Part shown: positions 1 through 8,179 of the stretch, piece after piece
Position numbering within the stretch: position 1 is the stretch's first letter
Layout of the letters: the number at the start of each line of letters is the position of its first letter
NCBI GenBank assembly: GCA_018110825.1
Contig: JAGBCL010000115.1
Coordinates: 62,001-126,000, forward strand
Direction of reading: 5' to 3'
DNA: 64,000 bases
Source of the DNA: Oscillospiraceae bacterium
GTDB taxonomy: Bacteria > Bacillota > Clostridia > Oscillospirales > Ruminococcaceae
Notes under the pieces: model-generated
What the model saw: only the letters and a program-made list of their open reading frames with translations
Database searches by the model: none
What the model was told of the DNA's origin: nothing
Translations under genes and position numbers: made by a program

Positions 1-2
1 CA

Positions 3-452
3 GTGGTTTCACTTGGCTTCGGAATATGGGCATTTGCCCTTGGGGAGGAAGCTTCCGAATTGATGGATTCAAATGATGCTATAGCCATGATATTCGGCTT
101 GTTTGGTTCTGTAATGGTTTTGCTGCTGGCAGTACTGGCATTAATCGCCTTTTCAGCAACCTTGCTTCCCGGCATATTCGGAATTATATCCTCAATTAAA
201 AACGGACGGTTTTCCCTTGCCTGTGTAATCATCGGTTCAATAGAAACCGTATTTGCATTAATTGGTATTCCTACAATGCTGGAGGATATCATGAATGACT
301 TTAACCCGATAGGACTTATCCCCTTTATTTATTGCGGCATATATACTTCCTGTGCAATTATAGCGTTTATGTACAGGAAAAGGGTTATCCACGAACAAAT
401 TACAGAAAAGCCGTATGAGTCTCCAACAACTATGGAAGATAACAAATTATAA
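3..452 (+). CDS. Membrane protein, 5'-truncated by window edge
   Basis: An open frame runs from the window edge to a TAA at 450-452. It encodes at least 149 residues with three or more hydrophobic segments (roughly residues 28-52, 70-90 and 103-123) and a charged C-terminal tail. A GTG sits at position 3, but no ribosome site can be seen before it, so the true start probably lies to the left and the entry is partial. The product is an integral membrane protein; I do not recognise a family or active-site motif. The next gene follows after 27 bases, so the two may be co-transcribed. Function is unknown. Confidence 0.55.
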   Translation: MVSLGFGIWAFALGEEASELMDSNDAIAMIFGLFGSVMVLLLAVLALIAFSATLLPGIFGIISSIKNGRFSLACVIIGSIETVFALIGIPTMLEDIMNDFNPIGLIPFIYCGIYTSCAIIAFMYRKRVIHEQITEKPYESPTTMEDNKL

Positions 453-479
453 TTTACCACACAAGAAAGGCTTGATAAA

Positions 480-1643
480 ATGCTTAAATCCTACGCTGAC
501 AAACTGCAGGCATTAGCGGTATTCCGTGGCATACTTGCCGATGAAACCGTTGCATGTCTGCTTGAATTTCTGAAAAATCCCACCGCCTGCACCTACGGCG
601 ATTTCGTGGCAAAGCTTTACGTCCACGGCGACTCCCTGACCGATTTTCTTCTCGATGTTGTAACTGAAAACGAAAATCCGTATATGAAGCGCATTGCTGA
701 GTACAAGGAAGTCCCCGCACAAATCGACGAGGCTGTACGCAACGAGCTTGAATTTCTGGAACAGCTGTCCTGTCTCACTTCCGATGAAGCCTGGTCTGCT
801 GTTGACGCAGGAAGAGCCTTTGCAGGCTGGTGCACACACAAAGCTGACTTTCTCACAATTTACCGTGAACGAATCGGCGCACTTCACACCAAAGGCTTCG
901 GCATTTTTGCCAAGTACCACACATTCACTTTAAAGGACGGCAAGCTTGTTCCCGTGAAAAACCCTGACCCGCAGCGTCTTTCACAGCTTTCGGGCTACGA
1001 ACTGGAACGTGGCAAGGTCATTGCAAATACCCTCGCCCTGCTCCGTGACAAACCTGCTCCCAACGTGCTTCTTTACGGTGACGCAGGCACGGGAAAATCC
1101 TCTACCGTAAAGGCTATTGTCAACGAGTACCGTGACAGCGGTCTGCGGCTTATTGAGCTTACAAAGGCACAGCTTGGAGAATTGCCATCCGTGATAGAAA
1201 AAATCGGAGCAAACCCACTGAAATTTATCATTTTCATTGATGACATTTCCTTCTCCGCTGATGACGATAATTTCAGTGCACTTAAAGCCGTACTTGAGGG
1301 AAGTGCAACGGCAAAGACACCTAATATGTCAATTTACTGCACCAGCAACCGCCGTCATCTTGTTAAAGAAACCTTTTCGGGACGTGACGGTGATGATGTT
1401 CACGCCAGCGATACCCGTGAAGAGCTTGTTTCCCTTTCAGAGCGTTTCGGTCTGAAGATTGCTTTTCTAAAACCAAATAAGGACACATACCTGAAAATTG
1501 TTGAACAGCTTGCGTCGGAGTACGGCATTGAATGTACACCAGACCTATTGACCCGCGCAGAAGCCTACGCTTTACGCAGAAGCGGACGTTCGGGACGTGC
1601 GGCAAAGCATTTTATCGAGCTTGAGGCGGCAAGCAGAAATTAA
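480..1643 (+). CDS. DUF815 family AAA+ ATPase
   Basis: The 387-residue protein has a Walker A motif (YGDAGTGKSS, about residues 198-207), a Walker B motif (FIIFIDDIS, about 247-255) and a C-terminal arginine-rich lid (RRSGRSGRAA). This arrangement, with about 190 residues of helical sequence before the P-loop, matches the DUF815 group of predicted AAA+ ATPases common in Firmicutes. Its cellular substrate is not established. An AAGG ribosome site lies nine bases before the ATG. No signal peptide or membrane segment is present, so it should be cytoplasmic. The 3' side is a gene-poor stretch with a gene remnant and a terminator. Confidence 0.85.
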   Translation: MLKSYADKLQALAVFRGILADETVACLLEFLKNPTACTYGDFVAKLYVHGDSLTDFLLDVVTENENPYMKRIAEYKEVPAQIDEAVRNELEFLEQLSCLTSDEAWSAVDAGRAFAGWCTHKADFLTIYRERIGALHTKGFGIFAKYHTFTLKDGKLVPVKNPDPQRLSQLSGYELERGKVIANTLALLRDKPAPNVLLYGDAGTGKSSTVKAIVNEYRDSGLRLIELTKAQLGELPSVIEKIGANPLKFIIFIDDISFSADDDNFSALKAVLEGSATAKTPNMSIYCTSNRRHLVKETFSGRDGDDVHASDTREELVSLSERFGLKIAFLKPNKDTYLKIVEQLASEYGIECTPDLLTRAEAYALRRSGRSGRAAKHFIELEAASRN

Positions 1644-1727
1644 TTTGGAATGCAGAATGCGTAATTAACAAAGGTGTACGAGTGACTAATAAAATTACTT
1701 TCTGTAGTGACAAACTGCATTTATTGA

Positions 1728-1811
1728 CCCAGATACAATGCACGCACCAATGTGGAATATGCAGATTTGGAAAAAGCCTTTTTTGACAAGGAAAACAATT
1801 TAAGAAAATAA
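1728..1811 (+). pseudogene. Possible 3' remnant of a lost gene
   Basis: The interval between the DUF815 gene and spoIIAA (1644-1957) contains no intact gene. In one frame a stop at 1725-1727 is followed by 27 sense codons of natural-looking composition (ending ADLEKAFFDKENNLRK) and a TAA at 1809-1811. A strong hairpin terminator begins two bases later. A real stop codon hugging a terminator suggests the tail end of a gene whose body has been lost. The parent family is not recognised and the frame could be chance. Confidence 0.3.
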
Positions 1812-1812
1812 T

Positions 1813-1855
1813 AAAAAGTCTGTTTTATGGCAATAACCATAAAGCAGACTTTTTT
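1813..1855 (+). terminator. Rho-independent terminator
   Basis: A stem of about 16 base pairs (AAAGTCTG..TTATGG paired with CCATAA..CAGACTTT) with a six-base loop, followed by a T run. It closes the upstream transcript and isolates the spoIIA operon. Confidence 0.85.
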
Positions 1856-1957
1856 GTTTTGCAAAATATAAATTACAGGATTCCCAAATCGACAAATTAT
1901 GCATACTTATTGCCGTAAAATAGGTAATGAAAAGCTTAGACAAAGGAAGTGCAAAAA

Positions 1958-2263
1958 ATGAACGTAATCATCGATACTGAAAATTCAACCGTTATCGCAA
2001 GAATTAGCGGTGATGTTGACCATCACAATGCAAAATCAATCCGTGATGATATCGACCTTGCAATTGACCGTCATCACCCTGACAGGCTCATCCTTGACTT
2101 TGACGGTGTAACCTTTATGGATAGTTCAGGCATAGGACTTGTCATAGGACGTTACAACAGCATAAAGCCTTACGGAGGAACTATTATTATTGAAAACACA
2201 GGCAATCAGATAAAAAAAGTTATGCGTCTTGCAGGTCTGGACAGACTTGCAGTTATAAAATAA
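1958..2263 (+). CDS. spoIIAA: Anti-sigma F factor antagonist SpoIIAA (STAS domain)
   Basis: This is a 101-residue single STAS domain. The conserved MDSSGIG segment contains the serine that SpoIIAB phosphorylates; the dephosphorylated protein binds SpoIIAB and frees sigma F in the forespore. I chose the ATG at 1958 rather than the in-frame GTG at 1949, because the AAAGGAAG ribosome site ends at 1949 and sits eight bases before the ATG. It is the first gene of a three-gene operon in the canonical spoIIAA-spoIIAB-sigF order, six bases before the next reading frame. Cytoplasmic. The family and the order leave little doubt. Confidence 0.93.
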   Translation: MNVIIDTENSTVIARISGDVDHHNAKSIRDDIDLAIDRHHPDRLILDFDGVTFMDSSGIGLVIGRYNSIKPYGGTIIIENTGNQIKKVMRLAGLDRLAVIK

Positions 2264-2278
2264 AAGGAAGTGAATCTC

Positions 2279-2722
2279 TTGAAAATTCTTAATGAAATAA
2301 AAATATCTTTTCCAAGCAACAGCCGCAATGAAAGCCTTGCACGCTCTGTTATCTCATCATTTGCGGCACAGCTTGACCCGTCTGTATCGGAAATAGGCGA
2401 AATAAAAACTGCTGTTTCTGAGGCTGTTACAAACTGCATTGTTCACGCTTACCGAGGCACACACGGCAAAATTGAACTTCTTGCACGACACCTTGATGGC
2501 AATGTGCTGTACATAAAAATCCGTGACAACGGTTGCGGCATTTCCGATATAAAGCAGGCTATGGAACCTCTCTACACTTCTGCACCCGAAGAGGAGCGTG
2601 CAGGACTTGGATTTGCTGTTATGGAAAGCTTCATGGATAAAGTTTCTGTACGGAGCACCTGCGATAAAGGCACAACCGTTATTATGAAAAGAAAAATCCT
2701 TTCAAAGCAATCAGATACATAA
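2279..2722 (+). CDS. spoIIAB: Anti-sigma F factor SpoIIAB (serine kinase)
   Basis: A GHKL-fold kinase/anti-sigma factor of about 147 residues. The N-box is visible as SEAVTNCIVHAYRG and the ATP-lid aspartate as IRDNGCGI. It binds and inhibits sigma F and phosphorylates SpoIIAA. The likely start is TTG at 2279, eight bases after the AAAGGAAG ribosome site at 2263-2270. The in-frame GTG at 2270 overlaps that ribosome site and is unlikely to be used. The gene sits between spoIIAA and sigF with short gaps, so the three proteins are made together, as the partner-switching mechanism needs. Confidence 0.93.
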   Translation: MKILNEIKISFPSNSRNESLARSVISSFAAQLDPSVSEIGEIKTAVSEAVTNCIVHAYRGTHGKIELLARHLDGNVLYIKIRDNGCGISDIKQAMEPLYTSAPEEERAGLGFAVMESFMDKVSVRSTCDKGTTVIMKRKILSKQSDT

Positions 2723-2742
2723 ACCACGAAAGGAAAAATAAC

Positions 2743-3408
2743 GTGAATGCTTTAAAAAATGATAGCTTTGTTGAAGAAAATCTTGGACTTGTTCATCTTT
2801 GTGCAAACCGCTTCCGCGGAAAAGGCATTGAGTACGATGACCTCTATGGTGCAGGATGCGTAGGGCTTGTAAAAGCAGCTTCCGCATTTGACCGAAACCG
2901 AGGGGTAAAATTCTCGACTTATGCTGTTCCGGTAATTCTCGGTGAAATAAGACGGCTTTTCCGTGACGGCGGAACAATAAAGGTAAGCCGTTCCATTCGT
3001 GAACTGGGCTTGAAGATAAACCGTGCAAAAGAGAATTTTACGTTTATGCAGGGACGTGAACCAACAATTTCTGAGCTCGCGGATTTAACTTGTTCAACTG
3101 CGGAAGATGTTGCCGAAGCGCTTGCGGTAAATCTTCCTCTTATTTCACTTACAAGCAGCAGCGATGAAGGTGATGATGGACAAATCGATATTGCTTCACC
3201 CTCCCCTGACGCTGAACTTGTTGACTTGATTTCTTTGAGGCAATCGCTTTCCGCACTTGATGAAAAGGACAGGAAGCTGATTTACTTCCGCTATTTCAAG
3301 GACATGACCCAGACTGTGACTGCACAAAAACTTGGTATGACGCAGGTTCAGGTTTCACGGCGTGAAAAGAAACTGCTTATGCTGCTGCGGGGGGATTTGC
3401 TGGGATAA
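2743..3408 (+). CDS. sigF: Sporulation sigma factor F
   Basis: The 221-residue sigma-70 family protein has region 2 (FDRNRGVKFSTYAVPVILGE), region 3 (SRSIRELGLKI) and a C-terminal region 4 helix-turn-helix (MTQTVTAQKLGMTQVQVSRREKK, about residues 188-210). The VSRSIRE and FSTYAVP blocks are typical of SigF and SigG, and the position behind spoIIAA-spoIIAB identifies it as SigF, the first forespore-specific sigma factor. It starts with GTG, preceded by AAAGGA. A terminator follows immediately after the stop, ending the operon. Confidence 0.93.
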   Translation: MNALKNDSFVEENLGLVHLCANRFRGKGIEYDDLYGAGCVGLVKAASAFDRNRGVKFSTYAVPVILGEIRRLFRDGGTIKVSRSIRELGLKINRAKENFTFMQGREPTISELADLTCSTAEDVAEALAVNLPLISLTSSSDEGDDGQIDIASPSPDAELVDLISLRQSLSALDEKDRKLIYFRYFKDMTQTVTAQKLGMTQVQVSRREKKLLMLLRGDLLG

Positions 3409-3410
3409 AT

Positions 3411-3443
3411 AAAGGGTATCAGTTTTTTAACCGATACCCTTTT
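3411..3443 (+). terminator. Terminator of the spoIIA operon
   Basis: GGGTATC pairs with GATACCC around a T-rich loop, with TTTT following. It lies three bases after the sigF stop. Confidence 0.8.
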
Positions 3444-3510
3444 GCATTGACATTTTATAATTATATACTGTAAAGCATTGCTTTTGGTAATAGCCTAACT
3501 TATCCGTTGC

Positions 3511-4251
3511 TTAGTCGGTACTTTTTTTGTCTGAAATTTTATTTTTCACATAGTTGACCGCAAGTACCGTTAGAATAATAAGTGCGATTATCTGTGAAGT
3601 GGATAATACATACCATATTCCTCTCACGGTATCTCCTCTGAAAAATTCGTTGATAAATCTGAATATCGAATATACAGCAAGATACACGCTAAGCACTTTC
3701 CCGTCACTTATTTTCTTAGACAAGATAAAGAACATTATAAATTCAAATAAAGCCTCAACAAGCTGCATAGGAAAGTAATTAAGATGTATTGCGCCGAGAA
3801 CAAACTGTTCATTCAGCTTCAGACCGTAACAGCAGCCCGACATAAAACATCCTATTCTGCCGAAGCCATGGAAAAGTGCAAAAACCGGCACTACAAAATC
3901 CATAACGTCGTTAGTGTTGTATTTTCTTATTTTGCTGAAAATCAGCGCACCGCAGATTGCTCCCAGTAGTCCTCCGTAAAAAACTAAGCCGCCCAAAAAA
4001 ATATGTCCGAGAAGAACTTCTAAAGAAAAATCCTTTATCAATGCAGGTATCTGCGACAAGATGAAAACAATTCTGCTGCCAATAACACAACAAGCGCCGC
4101 ATATTCCGCACAAAATGAGCAAATCCTTAAATGGCAGGCAATACTTTTCGTATTTTACACTTCTGTAATAAAGTATGCTTACTCCAACAATAATACCTAT
4201 TACCGCCATAAGTCCATATGAGGGAATTTTAAAATATATATACGGAGCCAT
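3511..4251 (-). CDS. Prolipoprotein diacylglyceryl transferase family protein
   Basis: The 246-residue polytopic membrane protein shows the Lgt landmarks: FYGGLLGA (about residues 91-98), HGFGRIGCFMSGCCYG (128-143) in the position of the GRIGNFxNGE signature, and FRFINEFFRGD (197-207) in the position of the conserved C-terminal RxxxEFxR block. Lgt moves diacylglycerol from phosphatidylglycerol to the lipobox cysteine of prolipoproteins. The signature is an atypical Cys-rich version (GCF..GCCYG), so this may be a specialised paralogue rather than the housekeeping enzyme. It starts two bases after the stop of a Cys-rich lipoprotein gene and is probably translationally coupled to it. Confidence 0.82.
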   Translation of the reverse strand: MAPYIYFKIPSYGLMAVIGIIVGVSILYYRSVKYEKYCLPFKDLLILCGICGACCVIGSRIVFILSQIPALIKDFSLEVLLGHIFLGGLVFYGGLLGAICGALIFSKIRKYNTNDVMDFVVPVFALFHGFGRIGCFMSGCCYGLKLNEQFVLGAIHLNYFPMQLVEALFEFIMFFILSKKISDGKVLSVYLAVYSIFRFINEFFRGDTVRGIWYVLSTSQIIALIILTVLAVNYVKNKISDKKSTD

Positions 4252-4253
4252 AC

Positions 4254-4775
4254 TTATTCACCAGTATCCTGCATACCTGTACAGCTGTCAATAGTAGCTG
4301 CTATATCTGCAATATTCATAATCTCATAGTACATCGGCAGTGTATATCCGAACTGAGTATATTGCTCTTCATCGCCGCATGCTACACATGCACAGCCGTT
4401 GAAAATACCTGCAACCACACCACAGGAGGCTGTATCTCCGAATGTTATAGCGTGATCATCATCACTATTGGTGCAGCCTATATATAGAGCTTCACTATTT
4501 GACGAGCAACAGCCATAATTCGGATAAACGCAGGTTAATCCTGAATAATTCGCCTCAGGCTCATCGACTATTCCAGCGAAAATCCTGCAATCTCCGCACC
4601 AGGTTCTGTGTGCTGCAATACAGGAGGTTTCAGAAGTCTCAAAATTTAAAATGTATTCACTGCAACCCGTGAACGTAACTAAAATTGTTGTTAGACCGAT
4701 AAAAATCCATACAAGCTTAAAAACATTATAGTTATTTGAATTTTGGGTGACTTTGCTACCATCTGTTTTTCTCAT
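4254..4775 (-). CDS. Cysteine-rich putative lipoprotein
   Basis: A 173-residue protein with a hydrophobic segment ending in a lipobox-like TFTGC, then a mature region with about twelve further cysteines, including WCGDC, GCC and GCACVAC clusters. It should be exported, lipid-modified and held at the outer face of the membrane. The signal is preceded by about 20 polar residues, longer than usual. A ribosome site (AAGGGGAA) precedes the ATG. The next gene, two bases on, is an Lgt-family enzyme that could act on it. I do not recognise a family. The cysteines could form disulfides or bind metal; that is speculation. Confidence 0.6.
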   Translation of the reverse strand: MRKTDGSKVTQNSNNYNVFKLVWIFIGLTTILVTFTGCSEYILNFETSETSCIAAHRTWCGDCRIFAGIVDEPEANYSGLTCVYPNYGCCSSNSEALYIGCTNSDDDHAITFGDTASCGVVAGIFNGCACVACGDEEQYTQFGYTLPMYYEIMNIADIAATIDSCTGMQDTGE

Positions 4776-4847
4776 AAATATTTCCCCTTAAAACAAAGCT
4801 GAAAATTTCACAGCAAAGAATTTATCTGTCCTGATATCCCCTTATTT

Positions 4848-5333
4848 TTATTTATTAGGCTTCTGAATCTGACCATTTGTCGGGATGGATTTCACTGCCT
4901 GTCTTGTTTTTCTTATATCTGTAAGATTGGCCTGCAAACATTCCTCAGCCTGAACAAGAACGTCGTCAATATACTTATTTGCGGCATTCTTGATTTCCTT
5001 GGATTTTGCCTGTGCCTGATTAATCATCTCAGTTGCTTTTGCTTTTGCAGCCTTTGTAATTTCATCATTTGATACGATAACCTTTGCTCTGTCCTCAGCA
5101 CGGCGGACGATGCTTTCAGCTTCCTTGTTTGCATCACTGATAATTGACTGTCTGTCACGTACAATCAGCTTGGCCTGCTTGATTTCCTGCGGAAGATTAA
5201 GGCGGATTTCATTTATGTAATCACGCATCTGATCACAGTCAATAATGGATTTCTTTACAGAAAACGGCACAGAAGAAGCGTTGTCCAGCATATCGTCCAT
5301 CATATCAAGAATATCGTCAATAATTGTAACCAT
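4848..5333 (-). CDS. Coiled-coil protein, ATP synthase b-subunit/DivIVA-like
   Basis: This 161-residue protein is almost entirely charged helix with heptad-like alanine spacing (about residues 45-145), resembling the stalk of ATP synthase subunit b or DivIVA-type proteins. It has no membrane segment or catalytic motif. Such a gene is often found beside coaD and rsmD in Clostridia, and here it follows coaD with 26 bases between. A cell-division or scaffolding role is possible but cannot be shown from sequence. An AGGAAAGGA ribosome site precedes the ATG. Confidence 0.7.
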   Translation of the reverse strand: MVTIIDDILDMMDDMLDNASSVPFSVKKSIIDCDQMRDYINEIRLNLPQEIKQAKLIVRDRQSIISDANKEAESIVRRAEDRAKVIVSNDEITKAAKAKATEMINQAQAKSKEIKNAANKYIDDVLVQAEECLQANLTDIRKTRQAVKSIPTNGQIQKPNK

Positions 5334-5359
5334 ACTTTCAAATCCTTTCCTAAATCAAT

Positions 5360-5863
5360 TTATTTTATTTCCTCAGGCTCTTTCCACAGACGTTCCTTTA
5401 TATCCTCAAGAATACATTCAGGCACAAAATGGGTAATATCCCCTCCGAATGAAGCAATCTGCTTTACCACACTTGATGAAAGGTACATGTTTTCTGCACT
5501 TGTTGTCAGGAACACAGTTTCCGCACCGTCATAAAGAATTTTATTTGCCAAAGCCATCTGAAACTCATATTCAAAGTCCGAAACCGCACGCAGGCCCTTG
5601 ATGATTGCACAGGCACCGACTTTCTTGACATAATCCGCAAGCAGACCATCATTGATGTCAATAACAACATTATCAAGGTCAGCAGTAACCTTTTCAATCA
5701 GCTTGACACGCTCAACTGCTGTAAAGCTTGGATTTTTCATTGCATTGACCGAAACCAGCACAATAACCTTATCAAAAAGCTTTGAGGCTCTCTGAATAAT
5801 ATCTCTGTGACCGAGGGTAACCGGGTCAAAGCTTCCGGGACAGACAGCTATTCTTTTTTTCAT
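5360..5863 (-). CDS. coaD: Pantetheine-phosphate adenylyltransferase
   Basis: A 167-residue nucleotidyltransferase of the usual CoaD length. It has the N-terminal CPGSFDPVTLGH motif carrying the (T/H)xGH active-site histidine, KGLRAVSDFEYE for substrate contacts, and the C-terminal YLSSSVVKQIASFGGD block. It converts 4'-phosphopantetheine and ATP to dephospho-CoA in the cytoplasm, the penultimate step of CoA synthesis. The start overlaps the rsmD stop by four bases, a common coupled rsmD-coaD arrangement. Confidence 0.95.
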   Translation of the reverse strand: MKKRIAVCPGSFDPVTLGHRDIIQRASKLFDKVIVLVSVNAMKNPSFTAVERVKLIEKVTADLDNVVIDINDGLLADYVKKVGACAIIKGLRAVSDFEYEFQMALANKILYDGAETVFLTTSAENMYLSSSVVKQIASFGGDITHFVPECILEDIKERLWKEPEEIK

Positions 5864-6414
5864 TCTTCCTCGTCCCCATTTCCTGCACGGTAAACCGTAA
5901 CCTCAATTTTGCCGTACTTATATACCTTGTGCTTCTTCATACTGCCGTATTCCTCAGGAAGCACAAGCCCTTTTTCATGTTCACAGACAATAATGCCTCT
6001 GTCTGACATTTTTTCAGCAAGCAGCGGCATTGATGCCTCAATTATTCCCTTGTTGTACGGAGGGTCAAGAAATGCAATATCAAATTTATCCACGCTCATT
6101 TTCAGGAAATTAGCACTTTCAATATTGGAAATTCTTGACTGTTTCTGAAATCCTGTTGCAGTAACATTTTCCCTTACAACTTCAATTGAAGTTCGGCTGT
6201 TGTCAACAAAAACGCAGGATTTTGCTCCTCTTGAAAGAGCCTCAATGCCCATCTGACCTGAACCTGCAAACAGGTCGAGAATTGCAGAGCCTTCTATATC
6301 GAACTGAATAATTGAAAAAACAGCCTCTTTGACCTTATCTGTAGTAGGGCGAACATCGTTGCCTTCAAGGGTTCTGAGTTTTCTTCCTCTTGCGGTACCG
6401 GTAATAACTCGCAT
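5860..6414 (-). CDS. rsmD: 16S rRNA (guanine(966)-N2)-methyltransferase RsmD
   Basis: A methyltransferase of 184 residues with the SAM-binding motif DLFAGSGQMGIEALSRGA and the catalytic LDPPYNKG (DPPY) loop typical of N2-guanine methylation. It begins MRVITGTARG. I chose the ATG at 6414 because TTAGGAGA lies six bases before it; the longer frame to 6438 has no such site. It modifies G966 of 16S rRNA during 30S assembly. First gene of the rsmD-coaD-coiled-coil cluster. Confidence 0.93.
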   Translation of the reverse strand: MRVITGTARGRKLRTLEGNDVRPTTDKVKEAVFSIIQFDIEGSAILDLFAGSGQMGIEALSRGAKSCVFVDNSRTSIEVVRENVTATGFQKQSRISNIESANFLKMSVDKFDIAFLDPPYNKGIIEASMPLLAEKMSDRGIIVCEHEKGLVLPEEYGSMKKHKVYKYGKIEVTVYRAGNGDEEE

Positions 6415-6540
6415 TTGATTTCTCCTAACTAAAATCATCTTTATAAATATTAATTATACAATATTTTATTTCTTTTGTAAACACTTATAACAAATTTATT
6501 CTGTTAATTTTTTGAATTTTTACAACAACTATTATAGCAA

Positions 6541-6574
6541 ACAAAAAGCGTGAGAGTTATCATTCTCACGCTTT
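6541..6574 (-). terminator. Terminator of the 6579-7430 gene
   Basis: An 11-base-pair stem (AAAGCGTGAGA / TCTCACGCTTT) with an eight-base loop. On the minus strand the stem is followed by a T run. Confidence 0.85.
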
Positions 6575-6578
6575 AAAC

Positions 6579-7430
6579 TTAATTATCTTCCTTTACGCTT
6601 TCAATGGACTGCATAAATGCGTCATTTGCATATGTGGGCTTTTCAGGCTCTTTGATGCTTCCCTTCATTCTGTAAGCGAAGATGAAAGCTGCTGCACCGA
6701 TTGCGAGAGCGATAACGCTTGCAACGAGGAGGTCAGAAATAACAGATGTAACAACGCTTGTTACGCTGATACCGCCTATTACAGCAAGTGTACCGAGAAT
6801 AGCCTTTTTCTTTGTAACAAAAAGCATTATAACTATTGCTGCTGCAGCCATAAGGAGTACATTTCCGAATGCGGCAAGGATTTGAGCAATAATGTCATTG
6901 ACAGTAAGACTGGTATAAATCGACTTCATTTCAGCGACTAATTCCTTTGTCATGTAACCCATATCAACATTCATTGCATAAATCTGGTCAAATGCACCGC
7001 TGTTAATCTGGGAGAATGTGAGGTACATGCTTACAAAACCTATAGCAATTACAATCAGCTGTGGAATTCCAAAGCCAAGACCTGCAGAAATTGCTGCCTT
7101 GAAAGTACGTGCCTTCATACAGCATTTAACGAGGATAAGCATTGCAAAACCAAGAATTACCGCTGAAAGCACAGAAATAACAATCGTCTGCCAAAGCGGT
7201 ATATCAGCAACAAGTTCTGTTCCACCGGAATTTAATGCAGTTGAAAAAGAGAAAATTCCGGCAACAATTCCGGTTGCTATACTTGCAATAATAAATGCGA
7301 GTACGCCTGCCCAGAAACTTGAGCCTTTGAGTTTGCCAATTGCGAGAAGCGTGATGCCACCGATGAGCGGAATAACACCTGTTAAAACGATGCCGATAAG
7401 TACGGCATAAATTACGCCTTGTGAAATCAT
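6579..7430 (-). CDS. Polytopic membrane protein of unknown function
   Basis: The 283-residue protein has about seven hydrophobic segments separated by short loops, with one longer outside or inside loop around residues 145-175 and a charged C-terminal tail. The overall pattern recalls YhfC-like membrane proteins, but I see no metalloprotease HExxH or other catalytic motif, so no function is assigned. It is a single-gene unit with its own terminator, divergent from the sigma factor gene next door, with which it shares an AT-rich intergenic region. Confidence 0.6.
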   Translation of the reverse strand: MISQGVIYAVLIGIVLTGVIPLIGGITLLAIGKLKGSSFWAGVLAFIIASIATGIVAGIFSFSTALNSGGTELVADIPLWQTIVISVLSAVILGFAMLILVKCCMKARTFKAAISAGLGFGIPQLIVIAIGFVSMYLTFSQINSGAFDQIYAMNVDMGYMTKELVAEMKSIYTSLTVNDIIAQILAAFGNVLLMAAAAIVIMLFVTKKKAILGTLAVIGGISVTSVVTSVISDLLVASVIALAIGAAAFIFAYRMKGSIKEPEKPTYANDAFMQSIESVKEDN

Positions 7431-7509
7431 ATATATCTCCCTCTCTTTGTATTAATGAATTAGTACAATATGATAATAACACAACTTTTCACCCTTGTCA
7501 AGTAGTTAT

Positions 7510-7537
7510 TGAAAAAATTTTTATATATGATATAATT
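7510..7537 (+). promoter_or_regulatory. Sigma-A type promoter of the ECF sigma gene
   Basis: TTGAAA at 7510-7515 and TATAAT at 7532-7537 are separated by 16 bases, with an upstream TG that makes the -10 extended. The predicted transcript has a leader of about 110 bases. Confidence 0.55.
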
Positions 7538-7654
7538 ATTTTTGAAAAAAATTTTTTCTGTATGAAAAAAATTGCCCTTCTGAATTGTATTCATAGTGAA
7601 ACACTTAATACAAAATATTTCGGCAAAGTAATTACTGCCATTGGGGGAAATAGA

Positions 7655-8179
7655 ATGTATTCCGAAAAAACTGTCAGCTACGGAACTGACGGTTACATTC
7701 AGTATGTGCTTGACACCTACTCACAGACGTTGATAAGGCTGTGCTATACATATGTGCGGAACATCTGTGACGCTGAAGATATCACTCAGGACGTGCTTGT
7801 ATCTCTGCTTAAACGAGGCAAGGGCTTTGAAAGCGAGGAACACGAAAAGGCATGGCTTCTGAGGACGGCTATCAACAAAAGCAAAAACCACCTGAAATCA
7901 GGATGGATTAAGCGTACTGTTCCGCTGAATGAAACCGACAATCCCGAAATTGATGATTCCATGAACGAAAAAAACCAGGTAATGGAAGCTGTTTTGTCAC
8001 TTCCCGAAAAGTACAGAACAGTTATTCACCTGTTCTATTACAACGGCTATTCCATAAAAGAAATTGCAGCAATTGTGGGCAAGAAGCCTGCAACTGTCGG
8101 CACTCTTCTTGCACGTGGACGAAGCTTGCTTAAAGATATGATGATAGGAGGTTTTGATGAAGATGAGCAAGTCGATTAA
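7655..8179 (+). CDS. ECF-type RNA polymerase sigma factor
   Basis: A sigma factor of 174 residues with region 2 (LCYTYVRNICDAEDITQDVLVSL) and region 4 (LPEKYRTVIHLFYYNGYSIKEIA). Regions 1 and 3 are absent, as in the ECF group. I set the start at the ATG at 7655, seven bases after GGGGGA; the same frame is open back to 7421, but that stretch is AT-rich promoter DNA. The stop overlaps the following anti-sigma gene by about 23 bases, which indicates translational coupling. Regulon unknown. Confidence 0.88.
   Translation: MYSEKTVSYGTDGYIQYVLDTYSQTLIRLCYTYVRNICDAEDITQDVLVSLLKRGKGFESEEHEKAWLLRTAINKSKNHLKSGWIKRTVPLNETDNPEIDDSMNEKNQVMEAVLSLPEKYRTVIHLFYYNGYSIKEIAAIVGKKPATVGTLLARGRSLLKDMMIGGFDEDEQVD

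Noticed and set aside
1701-1785. CxxxCxxC-like pattern in another frame of the 1.7 kb gap
   Set aside because: It looks like a radical-SAM motif but stands in a frame that ends within a few codons and has no supporting sequence; the neighbouring frame is a better gene remnant.
4590-4625. WCGDC in the Cys-rich lipoprotein as a thioredoxin active site
   Set aside because: The strands and proline expected around a thioredoxin WCGPC motif are absent; one of many cysteine clusters.
7421-7654. N-terminal extension of the ECF sigma factor
   Set aside because: The open frame runs through AT-rich promoter DNA; a clear ribosome site marks the ATG at 7655.
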